From Deltaproteobacteria bacterium (lineage in GTDB: Bacteria > Desulfobacterota > Syntrophia > Syntrophales > UBA8958), in the NCBI GenBank assembly GCA_029553375.1, contig JAKPCH010000036.1, positions 1 to 56,727 on the forward strand: DNA of 56,727 bases, given 5' to 3'. Both the position numbers and the translations under genes were made by a program. This document shows, piece after piece, positions 1 through 7,884 of this stretch. Numbering within the stretch: position 1 is the first letter of the stretch; each line of letters opens with the position of its first letter. The notes beneath the pieces were generated by a model that was given only the letters and a program-made list of their open reading frames with translations, was not told where the DNA came from and did not search any database.

Positions 1-26
1 CCCCCTCTTGTGTGGGACTCCGGACC

Positions 27-1598
27 TTACAGGGGGATGTTGTTGTGCTTCTTGGGCAGTCTCACCTCGGCCTTGTCCTTGAGGGCCTCGAGGAGGACGG
101 CGACGCGCTTCCTCGTCTCCCGGGGCGCGATGATCTCCTCGATGATCCCCATGCTGGCGGCGAAGTAGGGGTTGTTGAACTGTTCCTCGTAGGCCGCCAC
201 CAGTTCCGCCCTCTTGGCCGCCGGGTCCTCGGCGCTGGCGATCTCCCGGCGGTAGATGATGTTACAGGCCCCTTCGGCGCCCATGACGGCGATCTCGGCG
301 GAGGGCCAGGCCATGACGTAATCGGCGCCCAGGTATTTGCTGCACATGCCGATGTAGGCCCCGCCGTAGTCCTTTCTCGTGACGACGGTGATCTTGGGGA
401 CCGTCGCCTCCGAGTAGGCATGGAGGAGCTTGGCGCCGTGGCTGATGATGCCCGACCACTCCTGATTGGTCCCGGGCATGTAGCCGGGGACGTCGGCGAA
501 GGTCAACAGGGGGATGTTGAAGGCGTCGCAGAACCGGATGAACCGGGAGGCCTTGTCGGAGGCGTTGACGTCGAGGACGCCGGCGCCGAACTTCGGGTTG
601 TTGGCGATGACGCCCACGGGCCTGCCCATGATCCTGATGAAGGCCACGAGGATGTTCTTCGCCCACATCTCGTGGGGTTCGAAGATCTCGTTGTTGTCCG
701 CCACGGCCATGACGACCTGCTTCATGTCGTAGCCCCGCGTCGGGCGATCGGGGATGATCTTGTCCAGTTCCGGACACTCCCGGTCGGGGCTGTCGGTGCA
801 GGGGGCGATGGGGAGGGGGCTGTGACAGCTGTCGGGGAGGTAGGAGAGGAGGATCTTGACCTTGTTGATGCAGTCCTCGTCGTTCTCCGTGGCGAAGTGG
901 CAGACGCCGCTCTTCGTGGCGTGGGCCACGGCGCCGCCCAGCTCGTCATGGGTCACCTCCTCGCCGATGACGGCCTTGATGACGTCCGGGCCCGTGATGT
1001 ACATGTAGGAGCTCTTTTTCACCATGAAGACCCAGTCCGTCAGGGCGGGGGAATAGACGGCGCCCCCCGCCGTGGGGCCCATGATGGCCGTGATTTGGGG
1101 GATGTAACCGGAACCGATGGTGTTGCGGTAGAAGATGCCGCCGTAGCCGTCGAGGGCCGGGACGCCTTCCTGGATGCGGGCGCCGCCCGAATCGTTTAGG
1201 GAGACGAAGGGCTTGCGGGCCGCCAGGGCCATGTCCATGATCTTCCAGATCTTCTTGGCGTGCATCTCGCCGAGGCTGCCGCCGGCGCTGGTGAAATCCT
1301 GGGCGGCGGCGAAGACGGTTCTGCCGTTTACCTTCCCGAACCCCACGATGACGCCGTCGGCGTTTATCTCCTTCTTGTCCAGCCCGAAGAGGGTGGAGCG
1401 GTGCTTGACGAAGAGTTGCACCTCCTGGAACGTCCCCTTGTCGAAAAGTAGATCCAGCCGTTCCCGGGCCGTCAGTTTGCCCAGCTCGTGCTGCTTGGCG
1501 ATCATCTTCTCGCCGCCCATGGTCTTCAGGGCCTCGCGACGGGCCTCGAACACGCGGATCTTTTCTTCCGTTCCGCCTTTTGCTGCTTCTTTTGCCAT
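27..1598 (-). CDS. Acyl-CoA carboxylase carboxyltransferase (beta) subunit, propionyl-CoA carboxylase / methylmalonyl-CoA decarboxylase type
   Basis: Cytoplasmic biotin-dependent carboxyltransferase, 523 aa, the usual length for PccB/MmdA proteins. It moves the carboxyl group between carboxybiotin and an acyl-CoA such as propionyl-CoA. The N-terminal half has the crotonase-fold acyl-CoA site ('SLNDSGGARIQEG' near residue 135). The oxyanion region 'IMGPTAGGAVYSPAL' and 'GGAVAHATKSGVCHFA' follow. The C-terminal half has the second crotonase domain, with 'FADVPGYMPGTNQE' and 'YGGAYIGMCSKYLGAD'. The ATG at 1598 follows an AAGGAG ribosome site. No biotin carboxylase or carrier gene is in the window, so the enzyme direction (carboxylase or Na+-pumping decarboxylase) cannot be decided here. 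It is transcribed away from pgk. Confidence 0.93.
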   Translation of the reverse strand: MAKEAAKGGTEEKIRVFEARREALKTMGGEKMIAKQHELGKLTARERLDLLFDKGTFQEVQLFVKHRSTLFGLDKKEINADGVIVGFGKVNGRTVFAAAQDFTSAGGSLGEMHAKKIWKIMDMALAARKPFVSLNDSGGARIQEGVPALDGYGGIFYRNTIGSGYIPQITAIMGPTAGGAVYSPALTDWVFMVKKSSYMYITGPDVIKAVIGEEVTHDELGGAVAHATKSGVCHFATENDEDCINKVKILLSYLPDSCHSPLPIAPCTDSPDRECPELDKIIPDRPTRGYDMKQVVMAVADNNEIFEPHEMWAKNILVAFIRIMGRPVGVIANNPKFGAGVLDVNASDKASRFIRFCDAFNIPLLTFADVPGYMPGTNQEWSGIISHGAKLLHAYSEATVPKITVVTRKDYGGAYIGMCSKYLGADYVMAWPSAEIAVMGAEGACNIIYRREIASAEDPAAKRAELVAAYEEQFNNPYFAASMGIIEEIIAPRETRKRVAVLLEALKDKAEVRLPKKHNNIPL

Positions 1599-1668
1599 AA
1601 ACCCAAACTCTCCTTCTCAAACTATGGTGTTGTAATTGTTAACTGTTAAGGATCGATCCAAATCTCCC

Positions 1669-1698
1669 TTGACCTTCCCGGCCTCTCTTGGCTATAGA
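1669..1698 (+). promoter_or_regulatory. Putative sigma70 promoter for pgk-truA-rfbD
   Basis: TTGACC at 1669-1674 and TATAGA at 1693-1698, 18-base spacer, in the 247-base gap between the divergent carboxyltransferase and pgk genes. It lies about 150 bases upstream of pgk. The same gap holds a short palindrome (TTAACTGTTAA, 1639-1649) near the carboxyltransferase start, a possible operator. Confidence 0.4.
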
Positions 1699-1845
1699 GC
1701 CCTCGGTCGACGGTGCCGCCCGCCGTCCCGGGCGGCCCCGGTGATTTGGGGAGGACCTCATTTCAAAAGCCGCCTTTCATACCCTGTTTATCTCGAAGTT
1801 GCAACAGGATACTGAAGAGGGCGGCGAGGAAGAAAGGAGCGAGGT

Positions 1846-3039
1846 ATGAAGTACATAGACCAGATAGATCTGAAAGGGAAGAGGGTCTTGTGCCGTTTCG
1901 ACTACAACGTCCCCCTCGACGCCCTACAGAACATCACCGACGACACGCGGATCCGCGCCACCCTGCCGACGATCAACTACGCCCTCGACGAGGGGGCGAA
2001 GGTGATCATCATCTCCCACCTGGGCCGGCCCAAGGGGAAACGCAAGGAGGAACTGAGCCTCGCCCCCGTGGCGAAACGACTCTCCCGCCTCCTCAAGAAG
2101 GAGGTGAAGATGGCCCCCGACTGCGTCGGCGACGAGGTGGAGGAGATGATTCGCCGGCTGGTCCCCGGGGACGTGATCCTCCTGGAGAACCTCCGCTTCC
2201 ACCCCGAGGAGGAGAAGAACGACGATGAATTCGCCAAAAAGCTGGCCTCCTATGCCGACGTCTACATAGACGACGCCTTCGGCAACGCCCACCGGGCCCA
2301 CGCCTCCAACGTGGCCATCACGAAGTACGTCAAGGAATGCGCCGGCGGTTTCCTCATGAAAAAGGAGATCAACTACCTCAAGGGCTGCGTGGAGAAACCG
2401 GCCCGGCCCTTCGTGGCCATCATCGGCGGTTCCAAGGTGTCGGGGAAGCTCGAGGCCTTGGTCAATCTCATCAAGAAGGTGGACAAGATGATCATCGGCG
2501 GCGGCATGGCCTTCACCTTCCTCAAGGCCCTCGGCTTCGAGGTGGGCCGGTCCCTCGTGGAGGATGACCTCATCCCCAAGGCTAAGGAGGTCATGGAGAC
2601 GGCCAAGGCCCTGGGGGTCAAGTTCTACCTCCCCGTCGACTGCGTCATGGCCGAGGACATGAGCGCCGAGGCGGAGACCAAGATCGTGCCGGTCCAGGAG
2701 ATGAACTCCCACTGGATGGGCCTCGATATCGGCCCGGCGACCATCACCCTCTTCACGGAGGCCCTGAGCAACGCCAAGACCATCGTCTGGAACGGCCCCA
2801 TGGGGGTCTTCGAGATCGACGCCTTCAGCCGGGGGACCAGCGCCCTCGTCCACAGCATCGCCAATTCCTATGCCATCACCATCGTCGGCGGCGGCGACAC
2901 GGACGTGGCCGTTCACAGGACGGGGGAGAGCGACAAGATCACCTACATCTCCACGGGCGGCGGCGCCTCTTTGGAACTCCTCGAGGGTAAGGAACTGCCC
3001 GCCATCGCCGCTCTGGAAAGGTGCGGTGCGGAGACATAG
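1846..3039 (+). CDS. pgk: Phosphoglycerate kinase
   Basis: Cytoplasmic glycolytic enzyme making ATP from 1,3-bisphosphoglycerate and ADP. It has 397 aa, normal for bacterial PGK. The N-terminal domain has '[14 protein letters not shown]' (substrate loop) and '[12 protein letters not shown]'. The middle has '[15 protein letters not shown]' and '[10 protein letters not shown]', where the family usually has 'DAFGTAHRAHAS'. The C-terminal nucleotide domain has '[13 protein letters not shown]', 'WNGPMGVFE' and '[17 protein letters not shown]'. The ATG at 1846 follows a strong AAGAAAGGAGCGAGG ribosome site. It is first of a likely operon with truA nine bases downstream. Confidence 0.97.
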   Translation: MKYIDQIDLKGKRVLCRFDYNVPLDALQNITDDTRIRATLPTINYALDEGAKVIIISHLGRPKGKRKEELSLAPVAKRLSRLLKKEVKMAPDCVGDEVEEMIRRLVPGDVILLENLRFHPEEEKNDDEFAKKLASYADVYIDDAFGNAHRAHASNVAITKYVKECAGGFLMKKEINYLKGCVEKPARPFVAIIGGSKVSGKLEALVNLIKKVDKMIIGGGMAFTFLKALGFEVGRSLVEDDLIPKAKEVMETAKALGVKFYLPVDCVMAEDMSAEAETKIVPVQEMNSHWMGLDIGPATITLFTEALSNAKTIVWNGPMGVFEIDAFSRGTSALVHSIANSYAITIVGGGDTDVAVHRTGESDKITYISTGGGASLELLEGKELPAIAALERCGAET

Positions 3040-3048
3040 CCTTTCGCC

Positions 3049-3870
3049 ATGACCGACGCCCCGGAGAGGAACCTCAGGATGACCGTCGAGTACGACGGGA
3101 CGAACTACCGGGGCTGGCAGCGCCAGATGGAGGGCCCCTCCATCCAGGCGGTCCTGGAGGAGAAGATAGGCGTCATTACCGGGGAGAACGTCAGGGTCAC
3201 GGGGTCGGGGCGCACCGACGCGGGGGTCCACGCCCTCAATCAGGTGGCCTCCTTCCGGACCCGTTCCCCCATACCCTGCCACCGCCTCCGGGCGGGTCTC
3301 AACGGCCTCCTGCCGGAAGACATCGCCGTCAAGGCCGTCGAGGAGGCGCCCGAATCCTTCCATGCCCGCAAGAGCGCCCGGAGCAAGACCTACCTCTACC
3401 AGATCCTGAACCTGCCTTACCCCTCCGCCCTTTGGCGCCATCACGCCTGGCACGTCACCAGACCACTGGATACGGAGGCCATGGGGGAAGGGGCCTCGTT
3501 TCTGTTGGGGACCCATGATTTCCGGTCCTTCAGCAGTGTCCATACCAACGTGAAATCCTTCGTCAGGACCGTCATGGCCGTCGCCGTGAGACCCCGGGGC
3601 GGGGGGAGGATACACGTGGAGATCGAGGCGGACGGTTTTCTCCGCCACATGGTGCGGATCATCGTCGGGACCCTGGTGGAGGTGGGAACGGCAAAGAGAC
3701 GGCCTCAGGACATGGCGGTCATCCTCGCCGCCAAGGACCGCGACGCCGCCGGTGTGACCGCCCCTGCCCGGGGCCTGTTTCTGAAGGGGGTTAGGTATGA
3801 GGATCCTGATCTTGGGTCACAGGGGGATGCTGGGGAGCGACCTGATGAGCCGCCTCGGGGGCGACCATGA
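3049..3870 (+). CDS. truA: tRNA pseudouridine(38-40) synthase TruA, with a C-terminal extension
   Basis: Converts U38-U40 in tRNA anticodon stems to pseudouridine. The catalytic Asp is in 'GSGRTDAGVHALNQVASF' near residue 55. Also visible are 'YDGTNYRGWQRQ' at the N terminus and 'FLRHMVRIIVGTLVEVG' near residue 205, all TruA signatures. The protein has 273 aa, whereas TruA usually ends soon after the 'GLFLKGVRY' element. Here about 25 further residues are encoded in sequence shared with the next gene, so the last 74 bases overlap rfbD in another frame. The extension looks like low-complexity read-through and is unlikely to add an activity. Confidence 0.95.
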   Translation: MTDAPERNLRMTVEYDGTNYRGWQRQMEGPSIQAVLEEKIGVITGENVRVTGSGRTDAGVHALNQVASFRTRSPIPCHRLRAGLNGLLPEDIAVKAVEEAPESFHARKSARSKTYLYQILNLPYPSALWRHHAWHVTRPLDTEAMGEGASFLLGTHDFRSFSSVHTNVKSFVRTVMAVAVRPRGGGRIHVEIEADGFLRHMVRIIVGTLVEVGTAKRRPQDMAVILAAKDRDAAGVTAPARGLFLKGVRYEDPDLGSQGDAGERPDEPPRGRP

Positions 3871-4666
3871 GGTGGTGGGCAAAGACATCGAGGACTTCGA
3901 CCTGACGTCCTTCGCGTCCGTCCGCGACGTCGTCGAGGAGGCGCGGCCGGAGGTTTTGATCAACGCCGCCGCCTACACGGACGTCGACGGCGCCGAGAGG
4001 GACGAGACGAGGTGTTTCGCCGTCAACGCCCTCGGGGTGGAAAACGTCGTCCGGGCCTGTGGTCCCCTGGCCGTGTGCGTGGTCCACATCAGTACCGATT
4101 ACGTCTTCGACGGGACGAAGGGCTCGCCCTACACGGAGGAGGACAGCCCCTCGCCCCTCGGCGTTTACGCCCGGTCGAAGGCCGAGGGGGAAAGGATCCT
4201 CATCTCCGGGGGCGGCGACTACCTCCTGATCAGGACGGCCTGGCTCTACGGCCGCCACGGACGCAACTTCGTCCGGACGATCCTCGACAAGGCCAGGGCG
4301 GAGGGGAGGCTGGCCGTCGTCAGCGATCAATTCGGATCCCCCACCTGGTCCTGGGACCTTGCCGGGGCGATAAAACATCTCCTGGAGAACAACCACCGCG
4401 GCATTTTCCATGTCACCAACAGGGGGTCCTGCAGCTGGTACGACTTCGCCTGCAAGATCCTCTCCTATGCCGGCCTGGAGGGGGTGAAGGTGGAAGCCAT
4501 ACCCTCCTCCCGCCTCGACCGGCCCGCCCCGCGACCCCCCTACGCCGTCCTGAGCGGCCGCAAGTTCAACACCGTCACGGGGAGGACCATGAGGCCCTGG
4601 CAGCTGGCCCTGAGGGAGTTCGTCGCCAAGATGGCCCGGAATGGGGTTATGAACGATCTGACTTGA
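3797..4666 (+). CDS. rfbD: dTDP-4-dehydrorhamnose reductase family protein
   Basis: NAD(P)H-dependent SDR-type reductase that makes dTDP-L-rhamnose in the known family, 289 aa. The Rossmann motif is 'GHRGMLGSDL' at residues 7-16 (GxxGxxG). Next come 'INAAAYTDVDGAERD', 'HISTDYVFDGTK' with the Ser/Thr, and the catalytic 'YARSK'. Later elements are 'TAWLYGRHGRNFVRT' and 'DQFGSPTW'. The ATG at 3797 lies inside truA, preceded by an AGGGGG ribosome site. No rfbA, rfbB or rfbC is in the window, so the product would feed envelope polysaccharide from elsewhere. Confidence 0.9.
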   Translation: MRILILGHRGMLGSDLMSRLGGDHEVVGKDIEDFDLTSFASVRDVVEEARPEVLINAAAYTDVDGAERDETRCFAVNALGVENVVRACGPLAVCVVHISTDYVFDGTKGSPYTEEDSPSPLGVYARSKAEGERILISGGGDYLLIRTAWLYGRHGRNFVRTILDKARAEGRLAVVSDQFGSPTWSWDLAGAIKHLLENNHRGIFHVTNRGSCSWYDFACKILSYAGLEGVKVEAIPSSRLDRPAPRPPYAVLSGRKFNTVTGRTMRPWQLALREFVAKMARNGVMNDLT

Positions 4667-4691
4667 CAGCATGTAATTGACCCTGTAGTGT
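4663..4691 (+). promoter_or_regulatory. Putative sigma70 promoter of the envelope lipoprotein cluster
   Basis: TTGACA (4663-4668), 17-base spacer, TAGTGT (4686-4691). It overlaps the rfbD stop codon. A start about seven bases after the -10 box would fall at or next to the ATG at 4699, and no Shine-Dalgarno sequence is visible there. The transcript may therefore be leaderless or nearly so. Confidence 0.45.
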
Positions 4692-4698
4692 TTCGGCC

Positions 4699-5796
4699 AT
4701 GGCAATGAAAAAAACCCTTGCCCTCGTCTTTTCCCTTCTCTTGCTCCTGACCGGCTCGGTTTGGGGCCAGGACAAGGTGCGGGCCGTCGGGACCGCCGCC
4801 GTCCACGGGGAAAAAACCGACGCCGCCCGGGACAAGGCCCTCGACAACGCCCTGCGCAACGCCGTGGAGGAGAAGGCGGGGGTCATGGTGACGGGTGTCA
4901 CGGAGGTGCAGGACTTCCAGGTCAAGATGGACCAGATCCTCTCCGAGTCCCGCGGGTTCGTCAAAAACTACCGCGTCCTGGAAGAGGGCAGGCGGGGCCG
5001 GGAATATCGGGTCGTCATCGAGGCCGAGGTGGAGACGGGGCGTCTGAGGGACAGGATGGAGGCCCTGCAGCTCTTGATGGTGAGGAAGGAAAAGCCGCGC
5101 CTGTTGCTCCTTTTCCAGGGCAAGGGCAAGGCGGAGGCCACGGCGGAGGCGGTCCTGACCCGCGTCTTGATGGCCGAGGGATTCAAACTGGTCGATTACA
5201 CGCCCCAAGGCGGGGAGGGCATCTCGGCCGCCGTGTTCAGGGCCGACCGGAAGGCCGTCGCCTCCCTGGCGAGGACCTCGGGGGCCGAGGTCATCATCCT
5301 CCTGGCCCTGGAGGACACCCCCCGCTCGTTCAAGATGGGGGAGATCGAGGTCAAGTCCCATGAGATCTCCCTCGCCCACAAGATCGTCAACGGCGACACG
5401 GGGGAGGTCATCGCCTCGGGGGTCAGGACCCAGAAGGGCGACTTCAAGGAGACCGTGGAGGCCGTCTCCACCCGTGTGGGGAGAGAGATAAGGGACGCCG
5501 TGATCCAGCAGTGGACCTCGGAGGTGACGAACGTCGTCACCATCAGGCTCCACGTCGAGGGCCTCAAGGGTTACCGGGACGTTGACGAACTCAATGAGGC
5601 CCTCCGGGAAGGTATAAAGGGCCTGAAACAGATCTATCAAAGGTCCTACTCCCGGGGCGAGGTGGAGATGGACCTCGAGGTAAGGGGGACCACCCGGGGG
5701 GTGGCGGAGGATCTATCGGTCATCCGGGCCGGCGGCCGGTCCCTCCACGTCGTCGAGATGACCGCCAGCCGCATCGCCGCCGTTTTGAGGGATTGA
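4699..5796 (+). CDS. Exported FlgT-like protein (LPP20/FlgT-N domain plus ABD-like middle domain)
   Basis: Exported protein of 365 aa with a signal peptide (basic 'MKK', hydrophobic core, likely cleavage near residue 23). Residues about 27-115 resemble the N-terminal domain of flagellar FlgT/LPP20 proteins, with a repeated-Ala helix 'DKALDNALRNAVEEKAG' followed by 'GFVKNYRVLEE' and 'YRVVIEAEVE'. Residues about 120-230 match the ABD-like pattern of CsgG/FlgT-M/GNA1162: strand 'RLLLLF', then 'FKLVDY', then 'SGAEVIILLALED'. The C-terminal domain (about 250-365) is unassigned. An ATG at 4705 is an alternative start. It is first of six co-directional envelope genes. There is no flagellar gene nearby, so a role in an outer-membrane assembly other than the flagellum is inferred. 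Confidence 0.7.
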   Translation: MAMKKTLALVFSLLLLLTGSVWGQDKVRAVGTAAVHGEKTDAARDKALDNALRNAVEEKAGVMVTGVTEVQDFQVKMDQILSESRGFVKNYRVLEEGRRGREYRVVIEAEVETGRLRDRMEALQLLMVRKEKPRLLLLFQGKGKAEATAEAVLTRVLMAEGFKLVDYTPQGGEGISAAVFRADRKAVASLARTSGAEVIILLALEDTPRSFKMGEIEVKSHEISLAHKIVNGDTGEVIASGVRTQKGDFKETVEAVSTRVGREIRDAVIQQWTSEVTNVVTIRLHVEGLKGYRDVDELNEALREGIKGLKQIYQRSYSRGEVEMDLEVRGTTRGVAEDLSVIRAGGRSLHVVEMTASRIAAVLRD

Positions 5797-5854
5797 TAGG
5801 GATTGATGAGTAACCGTGGGAAACAATCCAGGGTATAGCTCCAGGGAGGAAGAG

Positions 5855-7843
5855 ATGAAGACCACCAAAGTGTCGAGGTTCGCCCTTGCCGTCTTGATGC
5901 TGATCGTTCTCTTTGCCTGCGCCCCGAGCGAGGTCTACAAGATCGGCCAGGACATGATGGCCCAGAACCGGCCCGACGACGCCATCGGTTACTTCGAACA
6001 GGCCCTGCGGGAGGAGCCGGACAACAAGGAATACCAGGACAGCCTCTTGCAGGCCAAGGAGGCGGCGGCCAAGGGTCATTACACCAAGGCGCGGAGGCTC
6101 TTGGAATCGACGCCGGAGGTGACGTTCGCCACCCTCGAGCAGGTGGTGAAAGAGGCCGATCTGGCCTTCAAACTCGATCCCAAGAACGCCGAGATAGCCG
6201 CTTTCCAGAAACAGGCCCAGACCAGGATGAGGACCTTTCAAGAAAACCTAAAGGCCCTCTACGCCCAGGCCGAGCAGGACATGGCCAAGGAGGACTGGGT
6301 GGCGGCGGTGACGAAACTGAGGCAGATCAACCGTCTCTTCCCCAACTACGAGGAGACGGGGGCCCGTCTCCTCAAGGCGGAACAGGAGGGAAGCAAGGCC
6401 TTCTACCAGCAGGGGATACAGCTGGGGCAACAGGAAGATTGGAAGATGGCCTCCTTAGCCTTCAAGAACGTTTTGGATATCAACCCCAACTACATGGACG
6501 CGGCCCGTCTCTACGAAGAGGCGAAGGGTAAGGACAACGCCGGATACTACTTAAAGAGGGCCGAGGAGGCGGTGCAGAGGTCGGAATGGCCGCGGGCCGT
6601 CCTCCTCCTGGAAAAGGCCCTGGAGTATAACCCCGACGACGCCGCCGTTGCCAAGAAGCTCGACGACGTCAAGCAGAAGGCGGCCCGGGTTTATTTCGAA
6701 GAGGCCCGGCGCCAGATCGACAGGGGTCAGCTCTACGGGGCCGTCAAGGGTATGAATCTGGCCAGGACCTACCTGCCTTTCATCCAGGGCGAGGCCCCTT
6801 ACAAAGAGGCCCTCAAGACCCTGACGGGCAAATTGATGGAGAAGGCCGACAAATTCGCCGAGCGGGAGCTCTGGGGGAACGCCCTCGTCTGGCTGCAGAA
6901 CGTCGAACTCCTCAACCCCTCCCATCCGGATCTCTTCCAGAAGATGATCGACGTCCGGGACCGCATCAACAAACGCATCCGTAAATCCATCGCCGTCTTC
7001 GATTTCGGCAGCCCGAGCAACAACAGAGACGCCGGCAGGATCGTGGCCGACAAGCTCATGACCTTCCTCCACAAGAACGCCAGCGGCGACCTGAGGATCA
7101 TCGAGAGGGAGAACCTCCAGTCCATCCTCAGGGAGATGCAGCTCGGCCAGACGGGGATCGTCGATATCAAGTCGGCCCAGACGGTAGGGAAGATGCGCGG
7201 CATCGACACCTTCATCATGGGTAACGTGCTTCACTATTCCGCCAAGATGACGGACAACCCCAGCACCGCCCAGGTGAAGGTCCTCGTCGATGAAGAGGAG
7301 GTCCCGAATCCCGAGTTTCAGACCTGGCTGATCCTCCACCAGCGGCCGACGGAGGAGGAGTGGAAAACCGCCCCGCCCCGCACGATGAAGAAGAAGAACT
7401 ATCAGTTTGTGTCCTATCGCCAGGGGGTGGCCAAGATCAACGCCATCTTCGAGATCTCCTACAAGCTCGTCGACACCCTTTCGGGGGAGAATATCTTCAC
7501 CAACACCATCGCCGGCCGCACCGTCAAGGAAGACAAGTACCAGGACGCCGTGCCCATGGCCAATATCGTCCATGACCCCCTCGAGTTGCCGACGGAGACG
7601 GAGGTCCTCGACGACCTGACGAACGCCAAGGTCACCGAGATGGGCCAGAGTGTCCTGAAGCATTTCCAGAGCCTCGAGACGGTCTACTTCAACGAGGCCC
7701 AACTCCACCAGAAGCGACGCAACTTCGAGCAGGCCGTGGAGAAGTACATGGACGCCGTTTTCGACGAGAAGCTCAAAGGCATCACGACACCCATTACCAA
7801 GAAGTCTCTGGAATCGATCGATAAATTGATGCAGAACCTGTAG
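5855..7843 (+). CDS. TPR lipoprotein with C-terminal CsgG-like domain
   Basis: Predicted outer-membrane lipoprotein, 662 aa from the ATG at 5855, which follows AGGGAGGAAGAG; an upstream ATG at 5816 has no ribosome site. The lipobox 'LFAC' puts the lipidated Cys at residue 22. Residues about 25-370 are helical TPR-like repeats ('GYFEQALREEPDNKEY', 'AFKNVLDINPNYMDAARLY', 'LLEKALEYNPDDAAVAKKL'). Residues about 375-480 match CsgG-type domains: 'KSIAVFDFGSP', 'LRIIERENLQSILRE', 'GIDTFIMGNV'. The C-terminal part is rich in beta strands and ends in another TPR-like helix pair. The repeats suggest a scaffold binding partners such as its cluster neighbours. Confidence 0.8.
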   Translation: MKTTKVSRFALAVLMLIVLFACAPSEVYKIGQDMMAQNRPDDAIGYFEQALREEPDNKEYQDSLLQAKEAAAKGHYTKARRLLESTPEVTFATLEQVVKEADLAFKLDPKNAEIAAFQKQAQTRMRTFQENLKALYAQAEQDMAKEDWVAAVTKLRQINRLFPNYEETGARLLKAEQEGSKAFYQQGIQLGQQEDWKMASLAFKNVLDINPNYMDAARLYEEAKGKDNAGYYLKRAEEAVQRSEWPRAVLLLEKALEYNPDDAAVAKKLDDVKQKAARVYFEEARRQIDRGQLYGAVKGMNLARTYLPFIQGEAPYKEALKTLTGKLMEKADKFAERELWGNALVWLQNVELLNPSHPDLFQKMIDVRDRINKRIRKSIAVFDFGSPSNNRDAGRIVADKLMTFLHKNASGDLRIIERENLQSILREMQLGQTGIVDIKSAQTVGKMRGIDTFIMGNVLHYSAKMTDNPSTAQVKVLVDEEEVPNPEFQTWLILHQRPTEEEWKTAPPRTMKKKNYQFVSYRQGVAKINAIFEISYKLVDTLSGENIFTNTIAGRTVKEDKYQDAVPMANIVHDPLELPTETEVLDDLTNAKVTEMGQSVLKHFQSLETVYFNEAQLHQKRRNFEQAVEKYMDAVFDEKLKGITTPITKKSLESIDKLMQNL

Positions 7844-7884
7844 AGCGGGCGGGATTTACCTTAAGAAGCCCAAGGAGAAGGCGT

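Noticed and set aside
1924-3648. 574-codon minus-strand frame across pgk and truA
   Set aside because: Shadow of two unmistakable genes on the plus strand.
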